In this document: piece by piece, positions 22,506-34,660 of the stretch
Layout: every line of letters starts with the position of its first letter
Position numbering within the stretch: the first letter of the stretch is position 1
From: Acridotheres tristis
Taxonomy: Eukaryota > Chordata > Aves > Passeriformes > Sturnidae
Direction of reading: 5' to 3'
DNA length: 64,000 nt
NCBI GenBank assembly: GCA_037013685.1
Contig: CM072919.1
Location: 5,749,152 to 5,813,151, forward strand
Notes under the pieces: generated by a model
Database searches by the model: none
What the model was told of the DNA's origin: nothing
What the model saw: the letters and a program-made list of their open reading frames with translations, nothing else
Position numbers and translations under genes: made by a program

Positions 22506-25500
22506 AAGGGCAGCTTTGTGCTGCCGAGAGCTCAGCGCCCGCCTCAGCTTTTCCATCGGCCCTTCCCTGCTATTCCCGAGGAACAGATATTTGGTGAAAT
22601 ATTGAAATATTTTGGTGCTGGAGCTGTTGCAGCATCCCTGACCCCACCTGGGGGGGTTCAGTATCCTCCTTTTCCTCAGGGACACCCCAGCCTCGGCTCC
22701 CCCCGCGGTGTCCCCGCTGCCAGGAGGTTCTTGGCCAGGGCCAAGGCTACCAGGGCCAGGGTTGGGCTACCAGGGCCGCGTCCTGCTCCGGGCACTGGGG
22801 ATGGGTCCCGGAGCCAGGATCCGTGAGCAGGAAAAAATCCGTCAGTGGATAAACAGAACCTCCTCCCTCCTTCCCTCCTTCCCTCCTTCCCTCCTTTCCT
22901 CCTTCCCTCCTTCCCTCCTTCCCTCCCTCCCCGAGCGGGATCCGGGAATGCGGGATGGGGCGGGGGGGGCACGGGCACGGCCCTGGCCCGGGCAGCGTCC
23001 TCGGCCCACCCGGGACATCCCAGCTTGGGCATCATCCCAACTCCACCCGGGACATTTCCCTGGTCTCAGTTTGGGGATTATCCCGGTCCCAACTGGGAGA
23101 TCACTCTGATCCCGGTGTGGGCATTTCCTCGATTGTACCACGGGCATTATCCCGATTCTACCCGGGACATCTTCCCGGTCCCACCTGGGACATGTCCCTG
23201 ATCCCACCTTGGAATTCCAGCACAGGCACCACCCTCACCCCCCCGCTGGCATCATCTTCATCCCACCCCTGGAGGCATCCTCATCCTCATCCCAGTTCGG
23301 CTCCTGTTCCATCCCACTCCGAGTCCTAGGGCTGCTGTGGATGCCAGCCCATCCCAATCCCGTAAATCCCATCCCATAAATCCCATCCCATTCCCATCCT
23401 GCTCCATGTGCCACCTCCATCTTACCCTGGGCGCTGTGTGACAGTGCCACCCCCCCGTGTGACAGTGCCATCCCCGTGTCCCCCGTGTCCCCTGGTGTGA
23501 GAGTGCCACTCCCGTGTCCCCAGGAGCCGTGTGACAATTCCACCCTCCCGTGTGACAGTGTCACCCCCGTGTCCCCGCAGGCGTTCCCGCTGCTGTCGCT
23601 GCCCCGCCGCCAGCGCACGCTGCTCGTGCTGTGCGGGCCGGCCCAGAACGGCGCCCTGGGGCTGGTGTGTGCCCGCCACCTGCGCACCTTCGTGGGTACC
23701 CCTCCCCTCCTCCTCCTGCCCTTCATCCCCTCTTCATTTTTATTTTTATTTTATTTTAATTTTTCCCTCCCCAGGATTACGAGCCCACCATTTTCTACCC
23801 CAAGCGCTCCCCGGACCCGCTGTTCCGCGATTTCACCACGCAGTGCGAGAAGATGGACATCCCCTTCCTGTCCTACCTCCCCACCGAGGTGACCCCAAAT
23901 CCCCTGGGTACCCTCTTCTCCTTCCCTTTCCCCCCTTCCGAACCCCAAAATTCCCCAAACCCCCCCCCAGATCAGATTTTGTCCCTCTCCTCCTTCCCCT
24001 TCTCTCTCCTGAACCCCAAAATCCCCCCAAACTGGATTTTCTCCCTCTTTCCCCTCCCCTTTTTTCTCTCCCCGAATCCCAAACCCCCCAGATCAGATTT
24101 TCTCCCCTTTTCCCTCCCCTTTTCCCTCCCCTTTTCCCCCTTCACGAGCCCCAAAATCCCCCAAATTCCCCTCCAAACTCCCCCAAAATCAGATTTTCTC
24201 CCCTTTCCCCTCCCCTTTTCCCCCCCTCCCCGCCCCATCCCGCCGCGGCTGGGATCCCGGGGATTCCATGAAATCCAGCTCCCGCTGCCTGCAGCCACCG
24301 GCTCTGTTATTTTTGGAATCTCCCAGCGCTGGGAACGGAGGAATTTGACCCAAAAATCGGAGCCCTGGCCCGGGCCGCTCGTCTCGGCGTGCCGGGCTCG
24401 GCTCCTCCGCCCCTCCTTCGGTGCCGGCTCCACTTGGGGGGGCGGGTTTTTTTTTTTTAATTTTTTTTTTTTTTAAGGAAAACGGGGTTTGTGGCGTCAT
24501 GGGGTGACACGGGGACACCCCTCAAAAATGTCGCTGTCGCTTCCAGGTGCAGCTCATCAATGATGCTTACAACGCCGTGGTGGACGCGGTGCTGGGAGCC
24601 GAGGTGGCCGAGGTGGCCCAGGGGACAGAGCCGTGCGCGGCCATGCTGGCCACGCTCAGGCACATCCGAATCCCCATCGTCAGCCTGGATGTCCCCTCAG
24701 GTGCTCCCCGGTGTCCCCCGATGTCCCCCTGGTGTCCCCGCAGGTATTTCCCTCCCGCTGCTCCTCCCACGCCGCTGTCACCGCGCCAGTGGCGGTGTCA
24801 CCTCGGGCTCAGCGCCCGGAGTCCCCGAGGTGACCCTGGCAGAGTGAGGACATCCCCGAGGTGGCCCTGGCAGGGTGGGGACATCCCCGCCTCCCCCTCG
24901 CACCCCCCCTTGCCCCCCCCCCCCCACAAAGAATCCTGGCGAATTTTGGGGCATCCACGGGAAATAACAAAGTGCCCGGCCGGAGACATGACGTCATCCC
25001 CAGATGTCGTGCCCAGATGTGTCATTCCCAAAGAGCCGCGTGTCTGGGATTGTCATCACCCGTGTGTCCCCACCCCGCCCTGGCCGTGTCACCTCCCAGC
25101 GCCTGGCACGGCCGCGGGTGGAACCGTGGGGGACAAAGGTCCAGCGTGCGGGGACAGCGGCGGTGCCACCTCCCTGTGTCACCTCCCCATGACCCCCCTG
25201 TGCTCCCCCTGTGTCACCCCCCGTGCCCTCTCTCTGCTCCCAATGTGTCGCCTGAGGTCACCCCTGAGCCCCTCTTTGTCTCCACAGGTCACCCCTGAGC
25301 CACTCCGTGTGTCCCCAAGGGTGGCACGTGTCCCCTGGTGCCACCTCTGTCCCCTGCTCGTGTCCCTAAGGGTGGGCTGTGTCCCCTGTTGTCCCCCCTG
25401 TCCCCTCTCCATGTCACCACAGGTTGGGCTGTATCCCCTGGTGTCCCTTGTCCCCCCGGGTGTCCCCCTGCCCCTGCCCCCAGGGTGGGTTGTGTCCCCG

Positions 25501-25933
25501 CTGTCCCCTGCTGTCGCCACTGTCCCCCGCGGTGTCCCCTGACCCTGTCGCTGTCCCCAAGGATGGGCTGTGTCCCCGCTGTTCCTTGTTGTCCCCGCTG
25601 TCCCCACTGTCCCCGATGTCCCCCTGACCCTATTCCTGTCCCCCAGGGTGGGCTGTGTCCCCTGTTGTCCCCGCTGTCGCCTGTTGTCGCCGCTGTCCCC
25701 CGCGGTGTCCCCTGACCCTGTGGCTGTCCCCAGGCTGGACGGCCGGCCCTGGTGACAGCGGTGACATCAGCCCGGCAGTGCTGGTGTCGCTGGCGGCCCC
25801 CAAGGAGGTGGCGCGGCGCTTCCAGGGACGGAGACATTTCCTGGCCGGGCGCTTCGTGCCCGAGGAGCTGCGGCGGAAATTTGGGATCAGCCCGGCCGAG
25901 TACCCGGGCAGCGACTGCGTGGTGGCCCTGTGA
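20639..25933 (+). CDS. YJEFN3: YJEFN3 (YjeF N-terminal domain protein, AIBP2), 6 exons
   Basis: Member of the NAD(P)HX-epimerase / ApoA-I-binding-protein fold family (YjeF N-terminal domain). In vertebrates YJEFN3 is linked to cholesterol efflux and endothelial or haematopoietic Notch signalling. Exons: 20639-20685, 22030-22138, 23581-23691, 23775-23888, 24547-24700, 25734-25933, joined in frame to 244 residues. Diagnostic stretches are [14 protein letters not shown] (exon 2), [18 protein letters not shown] (nucleotide-binding loop, exon 3), [12 protein letters not shown] and [13 protein letters not shown] (exon 4), [13 protein letters not shown] and SLDVPSGW (exon 5/6), and the ending [21 protein letters not shown]. 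Human YJEFN3 is about 55 residues longer at the N-terminus; the short first exon here ([15 protein letters not shown]) is chosen because its donor phase fits exon 2, and is the least certain part. Introns 1, 4 and 5 are minisatellite-rich. Confidence 0.92.
21917..22029 (+). repeat. Duplicated 3' splice-site region before YJEFN3 exon 2
   Basis: GACAGCTGTGTCACCTCTGA followed by TGTCCCCAG occurs at 21917-21944. The same 5' part recurs at 21997 and runs into the true acceptor CCCCGAGCAG (22020-22029). The upstream copy is a potential decoy acceptor 85 bases before the real one. Confidence 0.75.
22378..22502 (+). repeat. (GGTGTCCCCA)5 and (GGA)n tracts, YJEFN3 intron 2
   Basis: Five perfect GGTGTCCCCA decamers at about 22380-22430, then a GGA trinucleotide run at 22462-22500. 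A CCTTCCCT tract follows at 22860-22930 in the same intron. Confidence 0.9.
25300..25732 (+). repeat. Minisatellite filling YJEFN3 intron 5
   Basis: Degenerate units of about 60-65 bp built of GGGCTGTGTCCCCTGTTGTC and CCCAGGGT, running up to the acceptor of the last YJEFN3 exon (25733). Confidence 0.8.
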
Positions 25934-27475
25934 CCCCAAAAACTGCCATGTGACCCCAAAAACTGCCCTGGTGGCCCCGGGACCCCAAATAATAATATGT
26001 GACCCCAAAAACTGCCCCGGTGGGACTCCGAAAAATGCCCTGGTGACCCTGGGACCCCAAAAAGTGCTCTGGTGACCCTGTGACCCCAAATAATAAAGCA
26101 GTGGTGGCCCTGGGACACCCCAAATAAAACATTGGTGGCCCTGTGACACCCAAAAGAAAGTGCTGGTGGCCCTGGGACCCCAAATACAGCCTTGGCGGCC
26201 CTGAGACCTGGAATAAAATGTGATCTTGTGACATCCCAAAATCCAGCGCTGGTGGCCCCTCAGTGGGGGCTGTTTGGAGATGGGGACCTCGGTGGCCCCG
26301 GTTTGGGTTAGGGACTCGTCCCGAGACTCAATTCAAGATTTGGGGACCCCCTGGAGATGCCACCACCCCTCTGTTGGGGACAGAGCTGTGTCACCTCCCC
26401 TATCACCCATCTACGGCGACATCGGGGACCCGCGGGGCTGAAACACCACAAAAAACCCCACAAAAACTCCCACAAACACCCCTGGAAAGGGACATGGGAT
26501 GTCCCTAAGGGTGCGGAGCCACCCCTGGGGACTTTCCCCTGTCCCCTCTGTCCCTCTGTCCCGTCTTTGGGGTCTGGGTGCCCGTGACCCCACATCCCGC
26601 CCGGGGGTTCGGGAGGCTCCGGAATGCCGGGAATGCGCCCAGATTTCCGCCGGCCGGGGCTGCGCGCTCATCCCAAATCCTCTCCAGTTCCTCCCACTGC
26701 ACCCAAATCAGAGAGGATTTCCAAATTTCGCGGATGGATTTGGGATAGAAAGGGGATGAGAGGGAATTCGGGGGCGGATTTGGGAGCTTTTGGGATGTTT
26801 TGGGATGTTTTGGCTGCGGGTCGGGGGCTCCTCGTTCATCCCAAATCCCCTCCAGCCCTTCCCAGTTCCTCCAGTGCCCCCAAATCAGGGCGAATTCCCA
26901 GATTTTGATGGATTTGGGACAAATGAGGCGTGTAGGGGGGATCTGGGGACCTTCCAGTTCCTCACAGTCCATCCCAGTCCCCCTCCAATCCTTTCCAGAG
27001 GGCGAATTCCCAAATTTCAGTGATGGATAAATAAGGAATGTGGGGGGATTTGGGGGAATTTGGGGCTCCCAGTTCTTCCCAGTCCATCCCAGTCCCCCTC
27101 CAATCCCTTCCAGACGGCAAACTCCCAGATTCCAGCCATAAATTTGGGTCAAAAACCGGAGATTTGAGGGGAGGATAAACCGGAGAATTTGGGAAAATTC
27201 GGGACATCCCCAACATCCCCGCAGTGTCCCCACTTTGTCACCTCCATGTCCCCAAGGGCACCCCCACTACCTCCAGCCCTCCATCAACTCTTTTTTTTTT
27301 TCCGTTTTCCTTTTTTTTAAATTTTTTTTTTTTTTTTTCCCCTCTCTCCCTCCCCGCCGCATTCCCGAGCGCATCCAATTTTAGCAGCTCGACGAAAACA
27401 AACGCGGGCCCCGGGCAGGGCTCCCGTCCCTGACTCGGCTCCAGGAATAGCTGGAAAAGAGGCGAACCCTCGCCC
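25934..27475. other. YJEFN3 3' end and spacer before CILP2
   Basis: A 30-35 bp repeat (GGTGGCCCTGGGACCCCAAA) covers 25931-26240; it includes AATAAA at 26092-26097, a likely poly(A) signal. About four units of a roughly 110-bp repeat (CCATCCCAGTCCCCCTCCAA core) fill 26670-27130. No gene recognised. Confidence 0.65.
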
Positions 27476-27482
27476 TATAAAA
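27476..27482 (+). promoter_or_regulatory. CILP2: CILP2 TATA box
   Basis: TATAAAA in a GC-rich context, 53 bases upstream of the CILP2 start codon at 27529, which leaves room for a short 5' UTR. A canonical TATA box fits a tissue-restricted matrix gene and contrasts with the CpG promoters of NDUFA13 and YJEFN3. Confidence 0.8.
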
Positions 27483-27528
27483 GCCGGGCCAGCTCCAGCC
27501 GAGTCCGCAGTCGCCACCCGGAGCAGCC

Positions 27529-30500
27529 ATGGCACAGCTGGCACAGCTGGTACAGCTGGCACAGCTGCTGGCACAGCTGGCGGTGCTGGCACAGCTGGGA
27601 GCACCGCGCGGGGCTGGGGCTGCAGGTAAAAGAAAAAATGGGGGGTTGGGTTTTTTTTAATGGGATTTTTGGGGGTTTCTAGTGGGAATGAGGAGGGCGA
27701 AGGGAGTGGGGGTGGTGGCACGGGGTGGTGGCACCGGGTGGGGTGGGACAGATGGCACCTGCCAAGGGAGTGGAGTGGATGGGGATTTGGGAATTTTGTC
27801 CTGGCCGGGATGGCGGTGCTGGAGGGAGAGGGAAAAGGGCGAAAAAGGGCAAAAAAGAGGGAAAAAAGAGAAAAGGGAAAAGCGAAAAGGATGGGACAGG
27901 GACAGGGATGGGAGGGGGACAGGGACAGGGATGGGACAGGGACACCTGGCACCACAGAAGCCCCAGCTGGACCCCGTGGGGATCACCCAAAGTCCCTGTG
28001 CCACCGAGTCGGAGATGTCCCCGTTCTGGGGACAAATCCCAGCCCCCTGCAGGTGCCACGGGGGCCGTTGTCCCCTGGGGAGGGGACAGGAGGTAGCGGG
28101 GTCGGTGCCCCCACCATGGAGTGCCCGTGGGGTGCCCATGGTGATCCAGGATGTCACCAATGGGTGACAGGGGACAGAGGTGGCTCCAGGGACATTCGTG
28201 CCACATCCATCCCCTCTGGAATTGCTGAATCCCGTGGGAAGATCCAGCCCTGGGGACACGGGGACAGCTGTGGGGACACCCCAGGTGTGCACCCAGAGCC
28301 CAATTACCTGTCACCTCCCGCTTTGGGGCTCGGTGACACCGTGTTGCTGGCCTCAGTGGCAGGGGATGTGGCTAGTGTCCTTGTCCAGGAGCTGGCCGGG
28401 AATGTTTCCCGTGGGTGTGGGGTGGGCTCAAACCTCGGCCACCCCTGGGGCCACCCCTGGGGCCACCCCTGGCTACCAGGACATCGCGACCCACCCTCCG
28501 TAACACCGCCAGCCTGGCCTTGGGGACATTGCAAATCCTGTCCCCTGTGACTGGGGGGCTCAGGGCAGGGGACACGGCTGGGGACGGACCCTGGGGATGT
28601 GACAGTGCCACCTCTGTGTCCCCCAGAGCCACTGGAGAACGACTCGGAGCCGGGCAAGGCTGGCACAAAACCCCGGAAAGCCGCGCCCGACCTGGAGGAC
28701 CTGGACCTGGGCACGGCAGGTACGGCCACCCCCAGGGCCCTGCTGGCCACCGTGTCCCCTGCAGGATCCCCAGGGGCTGTGCCACCCTGTGTCACCCTGT
28801 GCCACCCCACTGTGACATTCCCATTGACCCAGGGGACAATTTCCGCCTTCTGTCACCTCCCTCTGACCCTCAGTGGTGACCGCCGTGACATTGTCACCCC
28901 GTGTCACCCTTGGTGGTGACCATCCTGCCTTTCCCATTGAGCCAGGGGACAATTCCCAGCCAAGTGACCCTCAGACGTGACCGACCCTCCATCCCCACTC
29001 CCTCTGCCCACTCTGTCCCCACACTGTCCCCACGCTGTCCCCAAACCATCCCAAAACCATTCCCAAACCATCCCCATGCCATCCCCACTCCATCCCCTCT
29101 CTGTCCCCTCTCTGTCCCCACTCTGTCTCCACCTTGTCCCCACCCCATCCCCACACTGTCCCCTCTCTCTGTCCCCTCTCTCTCCCCTCTCTCTCCCCTC
29201 TCTGTCTCCACTCCCCAGGTAAAGGTGCCGAGTGGACATCGTGGTTCAACATCGACCACCCGGGCGGTGACGGTGACCACGAGAGCCTGGCAGCCATCCG
29301 CTTCTACTACGGTGCCCGCGTGTGTGCCCGCCCGGTGGCCATCGAGGCCCGCAGCACTGACTGGCAGTTGCCCGAGGCCCTGGGCCAGCTGGTCCATGCC
29401 AGCCCCAAGCGCGGCTTCCGCTGCCTGCACCGCGAGCAGCCCCCGGGCACGGCCTGTGCCAACTACCACGTGCGCTTCCTGTGCCCGCTGGGTGGGTACC
29501 TGCGTACCTGGGGGGTACCTGGGATACCTGGGGGGTACCTGGGCACCTGGGGGTAGCTGGGGTACCTGGGGTACGTGGGGGGCACCTGGGGAGTGCCTGG
29601 GGTATTCCGGAGGCAGCTGTGTCACACCTCTGTCACACCTGTGTCCCACCTATGTCACATCTGTGTCTCACCTGTATCTCACCTGTCACACCTGCGTCAC
29701 ATCTGTGTCACATCTGTATTTCACCTGAATCCCACCTGTATCACACCTGTGTCTCACCTATGTCATACCTGTGTGTCACCTCTATCTCACCTGTGTCACC
29801 CCTATCTCACCTCTATTTCACCTGAATCCCACCCATAGCCCACCTGTATCCCACCTGTATCACAGCTGTATCTCACCAGTGTCTCACCTGTATCTCATCT
29901 CTAGTTCACCTATGTCCCACCTGTGTCACACCTGAGTCCCACCTGTGCCCCGCCTGTGGCGCAGCGCAGGGGTGAGATCACCGCTGCCCCTCTTACCCCG
30001 CGGTGTGCGCCACTCCCAGTCACCCCCAGTATCCCGACAGGACACATTTACTGGTCGCACTGGTCGCCCTGGAGTCCCTGCTCGCGCAGCACCTGCGGCA
30101 CCTGGGGCACGCAGAGCCGCACGCGCACCTGCCGCAGCGCGCGCAGCCCCGCCCCGCGCAAGGAGCTGCGCTGCCAGGGCAAGGCCACGGAACGGCGCGC
30201 GTGCAGCGGGCCCTGCGCAGGTACGGACACTCACCTGGGTGCAGGTAGGGACACTCACCTGTGCGCAGGTACGGACACTCACCTGGGCGCAGGTACAGAT
30301 CCCTATGCCTGAGAGGATAGCAGGTAGGGACATCTGAACCCCCCAGTGCTACCGACCTGTGGGCCGGACGTGCAGTGCCCGGCCCTGCCCAGGTACATGA
30401 CACTCACCCGTGTTGTGCAGATAGAGACCCCTGGACCGCTCAGTGCCACTCACCTGTGCACAGGTGGGCACCCCAAAATCCTGCGGTGCCACTCACCTGT

Positions 30501-33500
30501 CCCCTGGGTGCTGCTGAGGAGGGGACACGGGGTGGCCACAGAATCGCTGCTGGAGATGGCCGTGAGGTGGCACTGGGGTGGCACCGCAGGTGACAAAGGG
30601 ATGGGTCTCTCCAGGGACCTGAATCCCCCTCTCAGCCCCCACGGAAGGAGCAGGTGGGAAAAGCCACCTGGTACCACCTGGTGCCACCTGGTGCCACCCA
30701 CCTCTGGCTCCTCTGCCCCGGGGATGTGACTTGACATTTTGGGGGACCCGATTCCCACCGGGAATGTCCCCTCAGAGCCCACCTGGACGGAATGGGGTTC
30801 TTGGGGTCCCTGTTCCCGCAGCTGCGGCGGCTCCGGAAAGCGCGTCCGGCGCCGGAGCTGCAGAACCTCCAAGAGCCCGCCGTGTCCCGGCCGTGCCACC
30901 GAGACGCAGAAATGTCCCCCGTCACCTTGCCTAGGTAACACCCTCAGGTGCTCCCCAGGTGCCCCCTCCGCGGTGCCACCCACCCCTCCCTGCCCTCTGC
31001 GGGCTCTGAGCCGCGTCCCCCGCACCCCATCCCGCAGGTTGCCCCGGGCACACGCTGCATGGCACCGTGGTGACATCCAGCGGGGTGGCACTGCCCGATG
31101 CCCGCATCTACCTGGATGGCCAGCCGGACGTGCTGCTAGCCCGCAGCGATGCCCAGGGGCGATTCACGGCCTCGGGGCTGTGCCCCGGCCCCGCCGCCAA
31201 CCTCAGTGCCCACCGCGATGGCTTCGCCCCGGGGCTGGCACCAATTATCACCAACGGCTCAGGCGTGGCCGTGGCACACCTGAGGCTGCGGCGGCTCGGT
31301 GAGAAGGCGGGGGTGGCTTTGGGGGCACCTCTGGCAGGGCGAGGGCTGGCCTGGGGTGCCCATGGGCTCGCTGGCTATTTCGCCCCTTTGCAGAGAAGCC
31401 CTACATGGTGCTGCACCCCGCGGCCAAGGTGCGGGAAGCCGGGCAGGACGTGACATTCTGCTGCAAAGCCTCGGGCACCCCCGCACCCCAAAAATATTTC
31501 TGGTGAGGTGGCACAGCGGGCGGAGCGGGCACAGGCGGTGCTGGTGGCATTGTCCCCGCTGAGCCCTGTCGCTTTGTCGCTTTGTCGCCGCAGGTATCAC
31601 AACGGGACGCTGCTGGAGGGGCCAGCTCAGCGCACCAGCGGTCGCCTGGAGCTACGGGGGCTGGCACCGCAGCAGGCTGGCACCTACCACTGCAAAGCCA
31701 GTTCCGAGGCCGGTGCCATCCGCTCAGCTCCCGCACAGCTCACCGTGCTGGGTGAGGGAGCACTGGGGGGGCTCCTCCGGGGTGGCGAGAACCCCGCTGA
31801 CCCCTCTAATGCCACCCCCTCCGTGCCCCCCTAGCTCAGGGCCAGCAGAGCTGCAGGGCGGAGCCGGAGCCCAGCCTGGTGGAGTTGCCCAGCGAGTGCC
31901 CGCAAGATGCCAGCGGCTCTCGCTTCTACAACGTGGGGCGCTGTCCGGCCTCGCCGTGCCCGAGGGGTCCCGCAGAGCCCGGGGGGTGCGGGGAGGAGTC
32001 GGGGCGCTGCTGCGGGGTGCGCAGGATGGAGCTGCGGGAGGTGCCGTGCGCCGGCTCCGTGCTGCCCGTCAAGGTGGTGGCCGAGTGTGGCTGCGGGCCC
32101 TGTGCCCAGCCCAGGGTGCTGGTGCAGGGCCGGGTGACGGCGGCGGACACCGGGGAGCCGCTGCGCTTCGGCCACATCTTCCTCGGGGCGAGAAAAGTGG
32201 GGTTCACCGGCTACCAGGGCTCCTTCACCATCGAGGTGCCGCCGGACACGCGGCGTTTGGTCACTCGCTTTGTGGACGGCCAGCAGCGCTTGGTGGACAC
32301 GGTCAAGGTGCTGCCCTTCGACCGGCGAGGAGGATCCGTGTACCAAGAGGTGAAGATGCTGCGAAAGAAGGAGCCGGTGGAGCTGGACGGTAGCCAGAGC
32401 AACGCGATCCCTCTGGGAGAATCCGGCGGTCGGGAGCCCGTCGGGGAGCTGGTGCTGCCGGCCGGAGTTTTCCTCCGGCCATCCGGGGAGGTTTTTAACG
32501 GCACGGTCAAAGCCAGCGTCACCTTCGTGGATCCCAGGGACATGGCCACTGCCAGCGCAGCCTCCAGCGATCTGAGCTTTGCTAACTCCGAGGGGGAAAT
32601 CGTCCCCCTGCGCACCTACGGGATGTTCGCCGTGGATTTCCGAGAAGGAGACAGCGGCGCGGCGCTGCAGGCGGGGCCGGTGCAGGTGAGGATGGACGCG
32701 GGGCAGGTATGGATGGCGGAGCACCTGGACAAGATGAAGTTGTGGTCCTTGAACCCCGAGAGCGGCCTGTGGGAGGAGGAGGGCGTGCTGAGGCCGGCCG
32801 GGGGTAGCCGGAGGAAAAGGGAGGAGAGAACATTCCTGGTGGGCAACCTGGAGATCCGCGAGCGACGCCTCTTCAACCTGGACGTGCCCGAGGATCGCCG
32901 CTGCTTCGTCAAAGTCAGGGCTTACAGCAACGAGAAATTCAACCCCTACGAGCAGCTGGAAGGGGTGGTGGTAAGCCTCATCAACCTGGAGCCACAGCCC
33001 GGCTTCCCCAGCAACCCGCGGGCTTGGGGCCGCTTCGACAGCGTGGTCACCGGTCCCAACGGCGCCTGCTTGCCCGCTTTTTGTGATAGCCAGCGCCCCG
33101 ATGCCTACACGGCCCTGGTCACGGCCACGCTGGGTGGCGAGGAGCTGGAAGCAGTGGCTTCCAGCCCTAAGCTCAACCCTAACGCCGTGGGGGTGGCGCA
33201 GCCCTACTTGGGCAAGCTGGGCTACCGGCGCTCGGATCACGAGGACGCGGCGCTGAAGAAGACGGCGTTCCAGATCAACGTGGCCAAACCCGACCCCAGC
33301 AACGTGGACGAGAGTAACGGGCCCGTCTATTCCTACCGGAGCCTCCGGGAGTGCGAGGAGGCGCCGGTCAGCGCCAACCACCTGCGCTTCTACCGCGTGG
33401 AGGTGGACAAGTACGAGTACAACGTGGTGCCCTTCAAGGAGAGCGATGTCACCTCCTGGACCGGCGACTACCTGGCGTGGTGGCCCAACCCGCAGGAGTT

Positions 33501-34215
33501 CCGGGCGTGTTTTATCAAGGTGCAGCTGGAGGGGCCGCAGGAGTACATGGTGAGGTCGAGGAATGTCGGGGGCAGCCACCCCCGCACTCGGGGACAGCTC
33601 TACGGGCTGCGGGACAGCCGGAGCGTGCGGGATCCGCTGCTGGACAACACCTCGGGAGCCTGCGTGGAGTTCAAGTGCGGCGGGATGCTCTTCGACCAGA
33701 GCCTGGTGGACAGAACCCTGGTGTCCATCATCCCCCAGGGCAGCTGTCGCCGCACGGCCATCAATGGGCTACTGCGGGACTACCTGAGTCGCCACCCACC
33801 GCTGGCCGAGAACAACCACACCGGAGCTTTCTCCATGCTGGCCCCTCTGGACCCGCTGGGTCACAATTACGGCATTTACACCGTGACGGACCAGAACCCG
33901 AGGCTGGCCAAGGAAATCGCCATCGGCCGCTGCTTCGCGGGCACCTCGGATGGATTCTCCAGGGAGATGAGAGCGGGTGAGGGCACGGCCGTGACCTTCA
34001 GCTGCCAGGAGCGGCCACCGGGCAGGGAAAGTTTCTTCCAGCGCCTGCTGATCGCTCCGGCTGAGGCGCTGGAGGAGATCCGCAGGGAAATGGGGAGATC
34101 CGAGCTCCGCCGCGCTCCCCCCGAGGTGATGGACTTCGCCTCCGGAGCCCCCGGACCCACCCGCAGGACCCCCAGTAGCCAGCGGAGACCGGGCCGGCTG
34201 AGGGGACAGCGCTGA
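27529..34215 (+). CDS. CILP2: CILP2, cartilage intermediate layer protein 2, 9 exons
   Basis: Large secreted cartilage-matrix glycoprotein. Exons: 27529-27625, 28627-28719, 29219-29491, 30041-30220, 30776-30934, 31038-31298, 31394-31502, 31594-31751, 31835-34215; 3711 nt, 1236 residues, all junctions in phase. Order of modules: signal peptide, mucin-interacting/WxxW-type domain (EWTSWFNIDHPGGDGDHESL, exon 3), thrombospondin type 1 repeats in exon 4 and again in exon 5, carboxypeptidase-regulatory-like segment (exon 6), Ig-like C2 domain split over exons 7 and 8, then a large conserved last exon with DPRDMATASAASSDL, EFRACFIKVQLEGPQEYMVR and SHPRTRGQLYGLRDSRSVRD. A basic RRKR furin-type site at about 32811-32822 should split the precursor into two chains. 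The signal peptide is unusual: repeated AQL triplets coded by GGCACAGCTG repeats. Two TSP1 modules rather than one is also unusual. Confidence 0.96.
29492..29960 (+). repeat. CILP2 intron 3 minisatellites
   Basis: GGGTACCTGGG units begin right at the exon 3 donor (29492-29600). They are followed by a CACCTGTGTCACAC repeat (29611-29960) that runs almost to exon 4. Confidence 0.8.
30211..30302 (+). repeat. 24-bp tandem array of the CILP2 exon 4 splice donor
   Basis: The real donor GCGCAG|GTACGG is after 30220. The 24-bp unit GTACGGACACTCACCTGGG + (T/C)GCAG is repeated so that CAG|GTA donors also fall after 30244, 30268 and 30292. The unit is a multiple of three and the exon frame stays open, so each decoy would add eight residues. 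Confidence 0.9.
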
Positions 34216-34660
34216 GTCGCCTCCGTGTCCCCTCCCCGGCTCTGCTTTGTCTCCTCCCTCCTCCTTTTTTCCCCCTTTTTGTCGCTTTTGGCCGCGCTCA
34301 TTTATAACGCCCGAAGGATTGGGGGGACACGCGGAGCTGGAGGGGGAAACAGGGGGTAGGGGACAGCGGGGACGTGGGGAGGGGGTCCCGCCATCCCCCC
34401 CCCCCGGTGCTGTCGCTGCCTCCTCTTGGTGCTCAGCCCCGCGGTGGGGATCGAAATAAAAAAAAAAAATAAAAAAGAGAGGGGTGGGAGCAAACTGGGG
34501 AAGGGGCGGGCGTGACAAGAGGGTCCCCGCCTGGAACCCCCGGGAGAATTTCATCCCTGAATCCTACAAAAAACCGGATTTTTTTGGGGGGGGGGAGGAG
34601 AGGGGGGAGGAAACCCCAAGGTTACCGCGAATAAAATCCCTCCCTGCGGTGCCACCTCCG
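34216..34660 (+). other. CILP2: CILP2 3' UTR (inferred)
   Basis: No coding content. AATAAA at 34455-34460 followed by an A-rich run, and again near 34630. One of these probably ends the CILP2 mRNA. Confidence 0.55.

Noticed and set aside
31831..33579. 582-residue minus-strand frame
   Set aside because: Antisense shadow of the GC-rich last exon of CILP2, which has clear homology on the plus strand.
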